The translations under genes and the position numbers were made by a program. Below, piece after piece: positions 12,204 to 24,138 of a DNA stretch of 64,000 bases (position 1 is the first letter of the stretch; every line of letters starts with the position of its first letter). The notes beneath the pieces are model-generated. The model saw nothing but the letters and a program-made list of their open reading frames with translations. It made no database searches and was not told where the DNA came from. This DNA is from Phallus indusiatus (Eukaryota > Basidiomycota > Agaricomycetes > Phallales > Phallaceae): the NCBI GenBank assembly GCA_027605045.1, contig JAQFWX010000018.1, positions 843,957 through 907,956 on the forward strand, read 5' to 3'.

Positions 12204-13648
12204 ATGTCATCTCACCTTCGTTTTATTCCAGAACCCAGAACAGTCGCAGTAGGTTTTAAGGCTCGTTTTTGCGTCGCTCTTTGCTTATATGCTTTCCTTC
12301 GGATCATGTAGATCGTAGGATGCCCTTTCAGGTGGGTTGGTATTCCGCAAAAGACGTCTGTCTAATCTTTTTCTTTCAGTGGTGGACAGGCAAGTTTGAT
12401 CCAATGATTGTCATCGTAGAAACAAACTCCTTCTTCGAATAGGACAAACCTGGTGTCGATCATGGTCCCATTCATTTGGTCAATGCCAGAATTATCGATC
12501 AACTCAAGGACCTTGGCTGGAAGGTTGAGTTTGGAGGCCATCACCAATTCGAGGAAATCACCGCAGAGAGTGATCCTCCGCTTGGTAAACTAAAGAATCC
12601 TCGTCTGGTTTCTCGTGTCACGAAGGCCGTTTCGAAGGCCGTGGGTGACCATGCAAAGGCGAGGAAATTGGTATTAACCCTAGGCGGCGATCACAGTCTC
12701 GTATTTTCTTTTTCTTTTATTTTCTCACATTTTTTTCTAAATTTGTCTTCCGCAGGCTATGGGAACCATTTCGGGTACCTTTAGGTATGCACTATGTCTA
12801 CACTAGTATATGCACATTCAAATCAATATGGGCAGTCAATTTCCTAACGCAACTGTAACTCAACTCCTTCCCTCTTCCCCTTTTTTCAGCTTCTCAAGTA
12901 CTTTTCAGGTCGTTTGGGTAGATGCACATGCCGATATAAATACTCCGAGCACTACTGATTCCGGTACGTGGTGAATACGGAGTCACAAGAACGAAGATCA
13001 TGAACTATTTTCTCAGGAAATATCCATGGAATGCCCGTCTCATTCTTGTTAGGCTTGACTAAAGCTGAAGATACTCCCACCTTAACATGGGTACCTCCGG
13101 TTTTAAAGCCTGCAAAGATCGTATATATCGGACTCCGTGACGTAGATCCTGGCGAGAAAAAAATTTTGAAGGACCTAGGTATCAAAGCCTTCAGCATGTA
13201 TGAAGTGGATAAATACGGTATAGGGAAAGTCGTTGAAATGGCACTTGACCATGTTAACCCGAAACGTGATCTGCCCATTCACTTGAGCTTTGACGTGGAT
13301 GCCTTAGACCCTTCAGTCGCACCAAGCACAGGAACACCGGTATGAACTCCAACGATTACATACTAGCACGTAAAGGTTATTAAATTCCTCATTAGGTTCG
13401 TGGTGGCTTGACGTTCCGGGAGGGTCATTATATTTGCGAAGCTCTTTATGAAACCGGTCTATTGGTAGGGGTAGACCTGATGGAAGTTAATCCTACTCTT
13501 GCAGATCCCGTCTCAGTCGAACAAACGGTGAAGGTTGGCTGTTCACTAATCCGGAGTGCATTAGGTATGTTTTTTGAATATTCGAATGATATCTCTACAA
13601 GGGTAAATATTATAAATAGGGGAGACTCTGCTGCAGACGAAGCTCTAG
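12204..13648 (+). CDS. Arginase
   Basis: Nine exons (12204-12248, 12312-12331, 12380-12389, 12443-12700, 12756-12784, 12890-12963, 13017-13339, 13396-13564, 13620-13648) give 318 residues. Manganese ligands are visible in GGDH (His109), DAHAD (Asp132, His134, Asp136) and SFDVDALDP (Asp238, Asp240); NIHGMP and the C-terminal ALGETLL are also arginase hallmarks. It hydrolyses arginine to ornithine and urea. Two exons are micro-exons of 20 and 10 nt. The intron after the 10-nt exon (12390-12442) begins GCAAGT and ends TAG; only a GC-AG intron joins FSGGQ to DKPGVDHGP in frame. Start at 12204 gives the short conserved lead to the PFSGGQ motif. Confidence 0.95.
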
Positions 13649-14105
13649 ATCTAATAACTCATACCCTTCGGTGGACACCCCAAACCATGCACTATCAAAG
13701 ACTACACTTTCTCGAATACAGAATTTTCATGATTTCCAATTGTAATTTAGACGTTTGATCATATAATACGAATTAACTTAGACCTTTAAGAACTCAAAGC
13801 CAACTGAATCATAATTTGTTATCTTTCTTGAGTGTATAATACATTACATGCATTACATTAATAGTTGTTTCCCACAATTGAAGCTTTTACTTCCTTATAA
13901 AACCTACGACTGTTCCGGCAACTTGCCGATATCTCTAAGATGTCGAGCCTTTTTCAATTCAAAATGTCCATGGTCAGAACCATGACCATACAACCCGAAA
14001 ACACTGTACATACGTACATATAATGCTTGATAGTAGCGGTTATTTTTACTTTATAATGTGGATTGTATGTAGTTATATCAAACATTGAATAATTTCATGA
14101 CATAC
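13649..14105. other. Intergenic, convergent 3' ends
   Basis: About 460 bp between the arginase stop and the isovaleryl-CoA dehydrogenase stop, both pointing inward. AT-rich, with no reading frame showing family similarity. It probably holds only 3' untranslated sequence and polyadenylation signals. Confidence 0.5.
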
Positions 14106-15955
14106 TCATTTACGGGCAAAATCGTTATTAAACTCGCGCCCTATCAACATGCGCCGAATTTCCTGGGTCCCCGCACCGACAGCATATAACCGTGAGTCTC
14201 GTAAAATTCTTCCCACAGGGTAATCGTTGATATATCCATTTCCCCCCAAACATTGCATAGCTTCTAGTGCCACCTCGATGGCACGTTCTGTAGAATACAG
14301 AATTGCTCCGGCACAATCCTGAAAATAATAAATAATAAACTATCGATCTGGCATGATTGAGCGGGTGGACAACATACCCTGCGGCTAACCTGTCCTTGGT
14401 CGCAAGCCCGAGCCACTGCATATACATAAGTTCTACTCGCATTTAGTTTGGTATACATATCTGTTGATGCATAAAGCGGATTGTTTTTTTTTGTGACATG
14501 AAAAATAATATTACCTGCAATTTTTCCTGAAGACATGGAGTGTTGATGAAAATTCACGAAAATAAGGCGCGAGTACACACACCTTGCATCAACTGGAAAG
14601 TACCAATTGGTTGATTGAACTGTTCTCTGGTATGGATATATTCAACAGCATAATCAAACGCGGCTTGCATCAAGCTAGGTTGCGAATGGTTATTCTAAAG
14701 ACGAAATTGCCAGGATGATTGATGATAATACCCGAGTGGTCCACCACTGAGAACAAGCCGTTCAAGGTCAAGACCCGACATCAACACACCCGCACCTTTA
14801 TTGACTTCTCCCAAAACATTCTCTTCTCTTCGATTCAGATGACTTCAAATGTGATTCAGAAGCAAAACTTACCTTCTGGAATCTCGCAATCTTCAAAAAC
14901 TAACTCGCAGGTATCACTTCCTCGCATCTGCATTGGTCAGCAATTGGGGAAAGTGAAATGTAGGCTAATCTCACTCCAAATTTATCGAGTTTTTGATGCG
15001 TTGAGAACCCTTTAAAATCCTTTTCAACGATAAACGCTGTGATACCCTTGGAATGCCGTTCAGGTTCGGTTTTGGCGTAGACCACCAATGTAGAAGCAAT
15101 TGGGCCGTTGGTAATCCTGATCGCAAAATCCAAGATTAGAAAGTATCCCTCTTGTTCAAAATATTGAGCCAAATTACCAAAACTTGTTCCCATTCAAAAC
15201 GTAACCGCCACTTTTTTTCGTGGCCCTCAATTTCATAGACACCACATCACTTCCGCTTCCCGGCTCGCTCATTGCGAGTGCACCGACTTTCTTTCCGCTC
15301 ACCAAGTCGGGTAAATATTTCTCCTTCTGCGCTGGTGTTCCATGCCGGTGTATCTGGTTGACACACAAGTTAGAATGAGCGACATATGACAATCCAACCG
15401 ATCCGGATGCCCGCGAAATCTCTGTTATAATAACGAGTGAACACTACATATAAACAAATCATGAATTCGAAATACCTTCGGTGGCTATGACGTGTTGAAG
15501 ATACCCAGAACTTAGTCCACCATACTCCTCTGCAACGGTTATTCCTACAGCAACTTGTCATTCTCGAGATCGCCAATATTGGTCTATTTTGTTTCAACCT
15601 AATAATCCCATCGTTCCTAACTTCTCCCACAAATCCTAACAAAACAATCGTGTATCAGCATCCTGAAGCTGGGCGAAGAATGAGGTAGCCAATACCATCG
15701 GAAAATTATTACTCTTGTCAGTTTGTTCCGCCCGAGGTGCGATTTCAGCCTCAGAGAATGCTGTTACTGCATTGCGAAACTAAGGTAGTTGTATTGGTAT
15801 AAACCGATTGCGAGCTTTCGGCCTCTCACCTCTGTTTGATCCTCTGTGAGATTCGCGATGTGGGTATTGTAAAAGCTTGCATATCTTCGTTGGGCAGGTT
15901 TGTAGTGTGTGATAAGAGAAGTTCCTTGCAGAATCCGTCTTGACAGTCTGTTCAT
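14106..15955 (-). CDS. Isovaleryl-CoA dehydrogenase, mitochondrial
   Basis: Twelve exons (15830-15955, 15696-15779, 15599-15635, 15476-15544, 15178-15421, 14975-15116, 14873-14927, 14732-14822, 14583-14674, 14515-14526, 14390-14460, 14106-14318) give 411 residues, every phase matching. N-terminus [15 protein letters not shown] is Arg/Ser-rich without acid, a mitochondrial presequence. FAD/acyl-CoA dehydrogenase signatures: [43 protein letters not shown] with the catalytic Glu (about 273) where IVD has it, QCLGGNGYI and the C-terminal [12 protein letters not shown]. It oxidises isovaleryl-CoA in leucine breakdown, passing electrons to ETF. One exon is only 12 nt (14515-14526). Confidence 0.94.
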
Positions 15956-16297
15956 TGCGATGGAATTTGATGAAATACGGCGTAAGCCAAGCTAGTCAAG
16001 GCTCACTTCAAAGACGACTCCAGCATGTGATTGCGGTAAATATGGCATGCTCCGGTATTTTTGAATGTCACACTCAGACAGGCGCACCAATTGGCATGCC
16101 AAAAAATTACTGAGGCATGCATGAATTAAAAATGACTGGGTATACAGTATCTAATTCGTAATATGAAACCGGATATGTAAAAATACAGTAGTTACGAAAT
16201 TCCCGAATCTGCACAAATCAATATGTAAGACTCTAAAAAAACCAACTTTGAAAATGAAGTGTATCGTATAGTATAGCATGAAAACAAGGTTCGTTAA
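15956..16297. other. Intergenic, IVD promoter region
   Basis: About 340 bp, AT-rich, upstream of the minus-strand IVD gene and downstream of the carboxylesterase stop. A repeated word ggcatgc (16082-16100, 16113) is visible but I cannot assign it. Nothing else is recognised. Confidence 0.4.
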
Positions 16298-18117
16298 TTA
16301 TTCATGATTGACTTGGTAATCGAAGGGGACCTGGTCTCCCCAGAATGTAGGAACACAAGCACCGACGGGTATAGGTGCTTGTCCACCCAGGTTCAAAGTT
16401 TTGGTATCAGAGCTAGTAGTGGTTTGCCATGTAGCGTAGCCCTGTGCGTTGGGTATCCAGTGCGAATGAAGGCAGAGTACCTTGCCTGTATTTCTTGTGT
16501 TAGGGGAATTGATTTTGGTCCCGTACCAAACACAACTTGAATATCGTCCTCGTGACAAACAGCGCCGGGTAGGCTACATTCAGGAATATCTTGGTTGGCC
16601 GAGTAAGTAAGACCAGCAGTGAATAAACCCGTGTACTGGTTAGTACCACCGTGTGCGGCCCAGCCTTTAGAAAGGATCCAATTAGGGCATCGCCAGAGTC
16701 CATCTGTGGATATCGTGCCAATGATCGTCCGAAGGTCGACATCCCCACTGAATTGGTAGAAAGGAGAGGCTAAAACCGTTTCGGTCCGATTTTGGCCAAG
16801 GTTTTCCACGATGAAACCTTCAAAAGTTTCTTCTGAAATGGGGCCATTCGAATCAGGAAAGAAAGAGTAGACGGTAGGATCGGACTCATTTCTAACAGTC
16901 GTGACAACGATGGGTTTTAGCTCCGATGCAGGAGGAAACGTGGAAGGGCTCGTGAGTGTATGCATTATGAACTGACCGTCTGGACTGGGTCTGAGAGGAG
17001 ACGAGAAGTAAAATTCCGGACCCAAAGTAGGAGCCTCATTGAGAAGGTTGTTCTGATGGTCAATAAGTGTTTCTACATCCATAGTGTCGGCGCATATGCC
17101 TGAGCATCCAAGCTCGGCTACCCAAGCCTCACGAAGAGTACACAAGGCACCTGAGGTCAAAAATCCATAATCAACGGTGTCAGAGTGAAGCCAGGCATTA
17201 TTGAATAATGGTAAGGCAGAAGGCGTTCCTAGAAGAGCACGAATGATAGACGCTCCACTTGATTGACCAGCTAATGTAAGCTGAGGCGTATCTGGAGTAC
17301 CACCGAAGCTAGGTAGAACAAGGCGAAGGTAAGTTAGGGCCGTGACGACGTCTTGTAAGGCCAGGTTGCTGTTGTCTGAATTAGCCGAAGGGGGTAAGAG
17401 ACCCAACTAGAAAAGGAAAGGAAAGCCCATTTAGATTCAAAGGACAATGTACGACTAGTAAGCGATAACTTACGGTGCCCAAACGATATTGAACCACGGC
17501 CACAATCTGGAAAGGATTTTCAGAAAAAGAGTTCACTTTTAAAAATAATGACTTGTGAGATACCGAGTTAGTGGCAACCGCTAAATTCGAACCGTCCAAA
17601 GCAGGATCTGAAGCCCCGCCAATTATGAATGACCCTCCATGCGCCCAAGCGATGGTTGGAATACCCCCTGGAGTCGGTTGGGTAACATGCGGGACATAGA
17701 GAACAACATATAAACAATCTTCCGACATTTGGGACGGGTCGACATTTGACTGTGGGCAAACCGGCGGAAGTGCCGTAGGATTAGGCCTATAACCAAGATA
17801 CGTATTCGTAAGAACAAAGGGAAAAAAAGTGACATAAGAGCAACTTGCGATGAAATCCAAGAGGTAGACATCTCAGGTGGGGACCAACGGTTGGCGGTGG
17901 CATACTTGGCCACATAGCGAGTTACACCGCTGTGTGTTGGGGCTCCAACAACATGACTTACAGAGATGGAATTGGGATCTCTGCGGCATAAGACATCAAG
18001 GAAGGGAAGACGACACAAGATGGACGTAATAGAGGAAGGAATAGACGAAGAGGGGAGCGGGGAAGCAGCAATGGTGGCGAACGAGAGACCAAACGACAGG
18101 GCAGCTAGAAGTCGCAT
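16298..18117 (-). CDS. Secreted type-B carboxylesterase/lipase (frame broken once near the 3' end)
   Basis: Four exons (17834-18117, 17564-17786, 17474-17506, 16298-17406) encode about 550 residues. A signal peptide is clear (MRLLAALSFGLSFATIAAS). Family features: SEDCLYVVLYVP, oxyanion hole AHGGSF, QYRLG, nucleophile elbow AGQSSGA (Ser about 229), and a late CHEDDIQVVFG that supplies the His. It would hydrolyse carboxylic esters outside the cell; the substrate is unknown. After ARYSAFIRTGYP the frame is lost. One extra base in the ggg run at 16451-16453 would continue as NAQGYATWQ and run to the stop at 16298 with a normal C-terminus. As read, translation stops at 16393. Intron 1 uses a weak GTCACT donor and is the least sure part of the model. 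Confidence 0.82.
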
Positions 18118-18730
18118 CGCGTAATTGCGCTTATCCTCTGAAGAACTCGCAGAGTATATTCAGTTAGGAATATATATTATATATATATAAGAAAAACGAG
18201 AGACGGTGAAGTGGTGAATGTTGGGAATACTAGGAACTTGAAATTTGAAGGGCCAAATAACAAATAGGCACACCACTTATTGTTGTCTGCGCGTTCCTGC
18301 TGCTTCCCTTTGTCCCCCTCATGGCATCTTGTCGGAATTTTTCCCAGGCTGGCCCTTGTCATACGCGTCGTGGGCTAATGACATGCATATCTTCTCGGGA
18401 TCTTTCCTCATGGAGCCCCTGCCCATTGTAGAATAGGTGACTTTCAAGCGGCATTTTCAGAGTTCACTGCGCAGATCAACTAGGTCAATCAACCAGCAGG
18501 ATATAATTATCCTAGTTTGCAAAGGGACAAGAGGAACACGACATAGATCACACCCCCCTAATTGTAATTCCATGCACTGCGGGACATCTCCATGTTGATC
18601 AATACTGAAAGTAAACGTGCAGGACTCTGCAGGACTCAGGCCATTCGATACTCAGATGACAAATCAGGAATCCGCGTGCATACTCTTTTTTCACGCTCCG
18701 ACAGTGGACGGCCTCGACACCTGAGCGTGA
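18118..18730. promoter_or_regulatory. Divergent intergenic, carboxylesterase and Mrp51
   Basis: About 610 bp between two divergent starts. Contains a TA-rich stretch (18168-18190) near the carboxylesterase start, a plausible core promoter. No conserved gene is seen. Confidence 0.45.
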
Positions 18731-19998
18731 ATGTCGTCGTCTGCCGTTCCGTCTCCCTTTGGAAAACTTTTGCGACGCTCCAAGTTTGCATCATATGACC
18801 CGCTAATAGGGCAGACATATACAACCTACGGTGGTCACGCCTATCGAGGCAATTGGGGTCTCAAACGGCCATTACCAAACAGACGAAAAGTCGGTTTTAT
18901 CAATATCCAGTCTATCGACTCCAGAGAGCAGCAGACCGAGTGGAGTAGCGCAGAGTCGTCAGCAAGATGGATAAGAAGGTGGGATGAGACCGGCAAAAAA
19001 GTACAGCTCATGGAAACGGGACCATGGCATCTGAAACACGCTGCTCAGTGGTATCCCGATAGCGAATTCTCCCCACCTCGATAAACGATCAAAACAATCC
19101 CCACTTGGTCAATCGCCAGCTTTCTAAAGCACCCCCCATGTCCTCCAAACAGTTTAATCGATATCTCGACCGAACACGCGCCATTCGTCCTTCATTCAAG
19201 GACTTTATGCAGAAAGAGCTAGAATTCCAGGAGTCACAGCCACCCTCTCGAGACAAAAAACGTCCTATCAAAGCCTTTGGGTCTGGGGAGGTGGACATGT
19301 ACTCGTCAGCTCAATTTTCTACTTCCTCATTCCTAACCAGGTTCAGAAAACAAACGGTGTCCACTCAACTCAAGTCTCCTGATTCATCTGCCTCTATCGG
19401 GTCTGAACCCCACATTTACGGAGGGTTGGAACTCACGGTTACCTCACCTCTTCAGATTCGCTATCTATATGGACCGTCTATGGGACGTATTATTGCGCGC
19501 AACGTTTCCGCCAGCAAAAATCTAGCTGTGATCCGCGATACATCACACAAAGTTAGCCTTGCCGCCGTTGCTGGTATTGTAGGGGAGATACATTCCCCAG
19601 GCACACAAATGACGGATCATGAAGCTGCAAAACGCGGTGCCCAAGCAGGAGTTGACGGTCTCCGAATTTCCCATATTCAGCTCGCAGATCCCCCTGATGT
19701 TGTTCGACGCCAACCGCAATCAGCAGCAGATACCACATTCGCGTTTGTCGATATATATTCGACACATAATGAAAGTAATCTATCAAATCCATACCCATTA
19801 GGCTCTCGTCATTACATCGGCAAATATCCCTCCAGTTACATTGAGAACATAGGAGCCCCCAAACAGCTCTCGAGTTATGTAGAAGAAGGGAAACGGCGCA
19901 CCACAGCAAGACAGAAACCTCAAACCGCAAGTGATAATGCGAGGTTGATGGAAAACTTGAGTTACATTACAAAAAATGCTGTAATAAAAGATGAATAA
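18731..19998 (+). CDS. Mitochondrial small-subunit ribosomal protein Mrp51/bS1m (frame broken once)
   Basis: Two abutting frames on the same strand form one protein of about 422 residues. The first (18731-19084) has FGKLLRRSKFASYDPLIGQ, GGHAYRGNWGLKRPLP and EQQTEWSSAE, the Mrp51 signature. The second (19081-19998) continues with SSKQFNRYLDRTRAIRP and the GRIIARNVS / YSTH blocks near the C-terminus. There are no splice signals between them; one more C in the run at 19071-19074 joins them (DSEFSP then TSIND). A homopolymer deletion is therefore more likely than two genes. Mrp51 belongs to the mitoribosome small subunit and acts in initiation of mitochondrial translation. Its stop is 36 bp from the convergent stop of the next gene. 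Confidence 0.87.
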
Positions 19999-20034
19999 TT
20001 AATAACCGAGATTTAATACATTGGTGTGAAATAT

Positions 20035-23000
20035 TCAAATGGCATTGTCAGCTTCCTTAAAGTTCAACATGTGCGCTTCTACCACACGGTACAAGGATCT
20101 AGCACCTTCTTCTTCCACCAAGTTGGTATCATTCACGGAATGATCCACGATGCGATCTATTTCTTCCGGAGACAAAGATTTAGGGATAAGGTCCTGATAA
20201 GACAGAATTGCTTCAGTCCCAATGGCTTTCTTTTCTCTAAGCGTGAATGGGAGAAAGGGTAAGATGGCTGTGATACGTGATACAAGGGGCGCCTGCCAAT
20301 CTTAATTAATCACCTGAAGAAAAATGTTGAAAAAACAAACCTACCCCCAAAACCTCAGATATGGATCTTCGAATAGCAGTTGCTAATTGAATATATTCGT
20401 TACGACTTGGCGGCCCGTCCGGATGTTTCCATTGCTGAACGTGCTCGGTAATGAGTTTCTTTCCGAGATTCGAAGTTGCGATCCAAATTACTTGACAAGT
20501 ATCTGTATGTTTCTTTTGCTCCAAACTACAGCGACCTAATATTGTTATTAGTGATTAGATCAGGCCAAAAAACTGAATGCTAGTCTCACCGATGTCCCAT
20601 GGAAGGAGCAATGGATTCAAAGCTTTCGGATCATCAACCTTCTCAACGTCCTGCAAGCGTACGCCGAATTAACTCGAAAACATGACAAAAAAAACACACA
20701 TACATCAAGAACGACAACGCAACGACGACCTTGATTTTCCACGAGAAAATCCGCGAGATCCATATTTGGAGACGCCTAACAATATCATAAGGTTTGTACT
20801 ACTAAATATGAGCGACAATCGACATACGTCCTCGGCTCCCGTTGAGAGACACTGCCATAAATCATGCTGTGAACGGAGGGCTGTCATGTTTATCGTATGA
20901 ATCGGCACGTTCAAAAGTGATCCAACTGTTGTGTCACGTAAAAATTAACAAGCTGAGTTATTTTTTCAGTTTGAAAAGAATTCAAAGGCGAACCTTTTTG
21001 GGCCAAGTAACTCTTCCCGTGTCCAGAATCCCCACAAAGTAGAATGACTAAGGCATTTCGACTTTTTCGCTGTGAGTGTAGTCCTATGACACGATAAAAT
21101 TCGTCCAAAACACGATCTTGTCCAATAATATCAAAGCGTGCTTTAGCCAGAGGTGCAAACGATGTTTGTTCTAAGACTTGTAGAGTAGGTTTTGAATCTA
21201 AATCGAGTGATTGTCGCGTGAGGAAATATCTGAAACGTGCATGAGTAAAAAGCACTCATTTGAAATTTATTATAGAAAAGCAAAGGTCATACTCCATGGC
21301 AGCATTCATATGTCCATTCGCCATTATCACCGGACTGTCTTTCCCTTCTTCTTTGAGTGGCCCCTGTAATGAAACCTGGCTTTCATGTCGAGTTAGAACG
21401 GCAGGATCAGCCCCATACTTCAGCAATGTCTTGACGATTTCAGTCTTGTGTTTCAGATTCTCGTTAGACACCGTGAACGAGAGCAAATCTGTACCCGAAT
21501 CCGCCATTTCGTTTACAAACGACTGTCCCGAAGCCAAGAGGTTTTCAACCATCTCTGGCTTATCTGACGCTATAGCAAACAACAACTGAGGTCGATAGGA
21601 GGGATCCGAGGAATGTGAGCTGATTGAATTTTGAGACAAACGACTAGTTGAAGATAGTCGACTCGGGTACTGTTGTGGTGATGGACTCAAGGACTTATTT
21701 GAACGAGGAGGCCGATAGACATTCTAACAGAGACAGAGATGTATGTTGTGTGTTGCTAACACTTAATCTAAAAAGAGGGAATAACATTCACCTGAACCTG
21801 AAGAGAGTTTTCTATTAAAGGGGTGCCCTAATCGATTTATGAGCGAAATTAGTTGCAGGTCTCAGTACATTCACATACCGCCGATACATTATCCTGTTGA
21901 GCATGATCGGGACGCTCCACGATCTGGGATAACTTGGGGCTCGTGCTGTCAAGAAATTTAAAATCATCTTTTTTCAGATTCTAGACGATGGTTGTCAAAA
22001 AAAAAAGATTTCCATCATGGGTGCGATAAAAAAATTACAAGTATTGTTACACTTCCCCGGATCTTTTGAGCGCGATGCTCCAAGACTGTACGAATGTCTT
22101 TCATTCTAGGGGAAGCAGAGGCTCTTCCTTGGTTGAAACCATTGACAGAGCTGGGTGATGCGGCGAGTTTACGACCATTCATAGAGCTAGGTGATACTGA
22201 GGGTTTACGTCCATTCACAGAGCTAGGGGATGCCGGGGGTTTACGCCCATGCTCGGAACTTGGTTTCGGAGAACCGCCTAGTAATACTGAAAGTGTAACG
22301 CTTCCTGTGGACGACATGCCATCGTCGTCAGGCTCACTACGCGCAGGTGGGAAGGAGGTCATATCAATGTTTAAACTGGAAGTGCGAGAGATCGATGCAG
22401 AATTAAAATCATCCTCAGCATCTGAGAGAACAATCGTTCGGGGTGAGTTAGTGGGTATGTAACTATCAGTTTTTGCTGGATCTGTATAAACGAGCGGAGG
22501 TGTTACCTGTATGGAATTGTGTCAAAACAATGCGAGGAAAAAACAGACTGACTGACATCATCGTCTTCTGAGCCTTGTGAGTACTGTGCTAACAAAGAAA
22601 CGGGAGAAAATGAATAAGGCTGTCGCGAATCTACCTCAAGCTTAGCAATGAACTAGACACGGATTCAAAGTCATATTTACTCGACTGATCGAGTCCTTGG
22701 GACTTGGCTATATCTGGCTGAGGATTTAGGACAGTCGGCTAAAGCAGAATGGGTAATGGATCATGAGACGTGAGTTCAAAAAAGTCTACTCACTAATCTC
22801 AGCGGCTTCAACCAGCTCGGTGTTAGTATTGGTTTATGTTGTGACTCGGGTGTGTCATTTGTCGCAAAATTTTCATCATTCAAAATATCATTCGGACTTT
22901 CGTGCAATTCCATAGACATTCCAATAGATAGATCGACGGACCCATGACCAACTGATGAGCCATGAGTTAACGGAGATATTGTTGCGGGGTTGTCGTGTGT

Positions 23001-23882
23001 GCTCCTGAAATCTGTGTTGTCTATCTTGTCATCCTGTGCCTCCTGTCGCCACCTGTATTCTTGAGGCTGAGGCATTAAGGTACCAGTCCTTTGTCTAGTC
23101 TATACAAGAGGCATATAGTCAGAATTCTTTAAAATTGATATCGAGTCTTACCACAACCTTCCCCTGTGCATACTCATTGATGACGGCATTTTGAATAACT
23201 TCACTCAAGTTTGCGGAAGGGGGGGAAGACGAAGGATCACGTTTCAGAGTCCTTTTGAGATCTTCCACAACCAACTTATGGGACGCACGAACAGATCCGA
23301 ATTGATGAGGGATGGAGAGGGAGAGCCGAGGTCCACGCAGTTGCTTACGACCCCCGTTAAGATTCCTTGTGCCGACTACGTCGGTGGCTCTGAAATCATT
23401 TGTCTGAGGGAAATTGAGAGGTTGGACTTTGATAGTCATTACGGAGTCACGAATATGAGCATCTTTCTCGTTGGAAGATGAGACGCTGTTTTGAGGTGAA
23501 AGGCTACGACGCGGACCTGGCGAAACGTGGCTCAACGAAGGCGACCGTACGCGGCTGTCTTCATCGTCCAAGTCCGACTCGTATAGAGAATTGATTTCGT
23601 CTTCACTTGAGGAATCGAGATCTACAGAAAAGCGCGATTGTAGGACGGGTCCATTCCCACGTTGGTATTCATCATGTTCGTCGTCATCGAAACTTGTAGA
23701 TCCTGGTGAGATATTTCTGGTAGTAATCTCGTGTAGGAAATTGCATCTTTCGAAAAAGAAACAGTTTCCCTTGGCAAAAAAGGACATGGTCGCGCTGAAG
23801 TCAAAGATGCATCACGTCTCGTGCCGCGTTCGAACTAGAAATAAACAGACTACTGACTAGGGTTTTTCCAAAGGGGATCCAT
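20035..23882 (-). CDS. CCCH zinc finger + ankyrin + ClpB/CLPB-like AAA+ ATPase
   Basis: About 15 exons, roughly 1,000 residues. Exon 1 (23858-23882) and exon 2 (23152-23794) give MDPLWKNP-TRPC followed by FFAKGNCFFFERCNFLHE, a C-x7-C-x5-C-x3-H finger. The first Cys is in frame only if the A run at 23776-23781 is one base longer; otherwise translation would start at 23787 and lose that Cys. Next come about 500 disordered Ser/Asp-rich residues with a 12-residue triplicate (repeat feature below), then ankyrin-like helices (LLFAIASDKPEMVENLLASG, VKTLLKYGADP). The AAA+ module has Walker A GDSGHGKS, Walker B VVVLDDVEK, sensor-1 IATSN and a C-terminal Arg (SRITAILPF), so the catalytic set looks complete. 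Exon phases link all modules into one frame, except around 22600-22700 where two splice choices are possible. Ankyrin + AAA+ resembles human CLPB (Skd3), but the CCCH finger and lack of a presequence differ. Confidence 0.78.
22139..22246 (-). repeat. Coding minisatellite, three 36-bp units
   Basis: Units at 22139-22174, 22175-22210 and 22211-22246, with a partial fourth. On the minus strand they encode a 12-residue repeat of form GRKxxxSPSSxN in the disordered region of the AAA+ protein. The unit is a multiple of three, so copy-number change keeps frame. Units differ at several bases, so the array is not brand new. Confidence 0.9.
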
Positions 23883-24138
23883 GGCTAAAGGTAATGACAG
23901 CAAGTAAATCACGCTATGAACGAGATAGCATCCTCAGCTGATGATGACCGAAGTGCCGGCTGTTCTGTGCTGTTTGGAGGCTGTCCAGTTCGGCAGCGTG
24001 CGAATTTGCAGTTCAGTCATCACAATTCAAAAGCCATTTGATCAATACACAATTATCAGATTCTATTTAGTAATTGGCCGAGGATAAATAGCTTTGCTGG
24101 TATACAATTTCGAAATATGTATGAAGTGTAGTCCGTTG

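Noticed and set aside
16298..19998. Carboxylesterase and Mrp51 as pseudogenes
   Set aside because: Each has one 1-base slip at a run and otherwise intact conserved sequence; the same pattern affects essential genes, so sequencing error explains it better.
22139..22246. Possible CRISPR-like array
   Set aside because: Units are tandem without spacers, in frame and inside a eukaryotic coding exon.
22094..22462. Plus-strand 122-codon open frame over the minisatellite
   Set aside because: It is the reverse shadow of the AAA+ coding exon; the minus-strand frame fits the splice phases and the rest of the protein.
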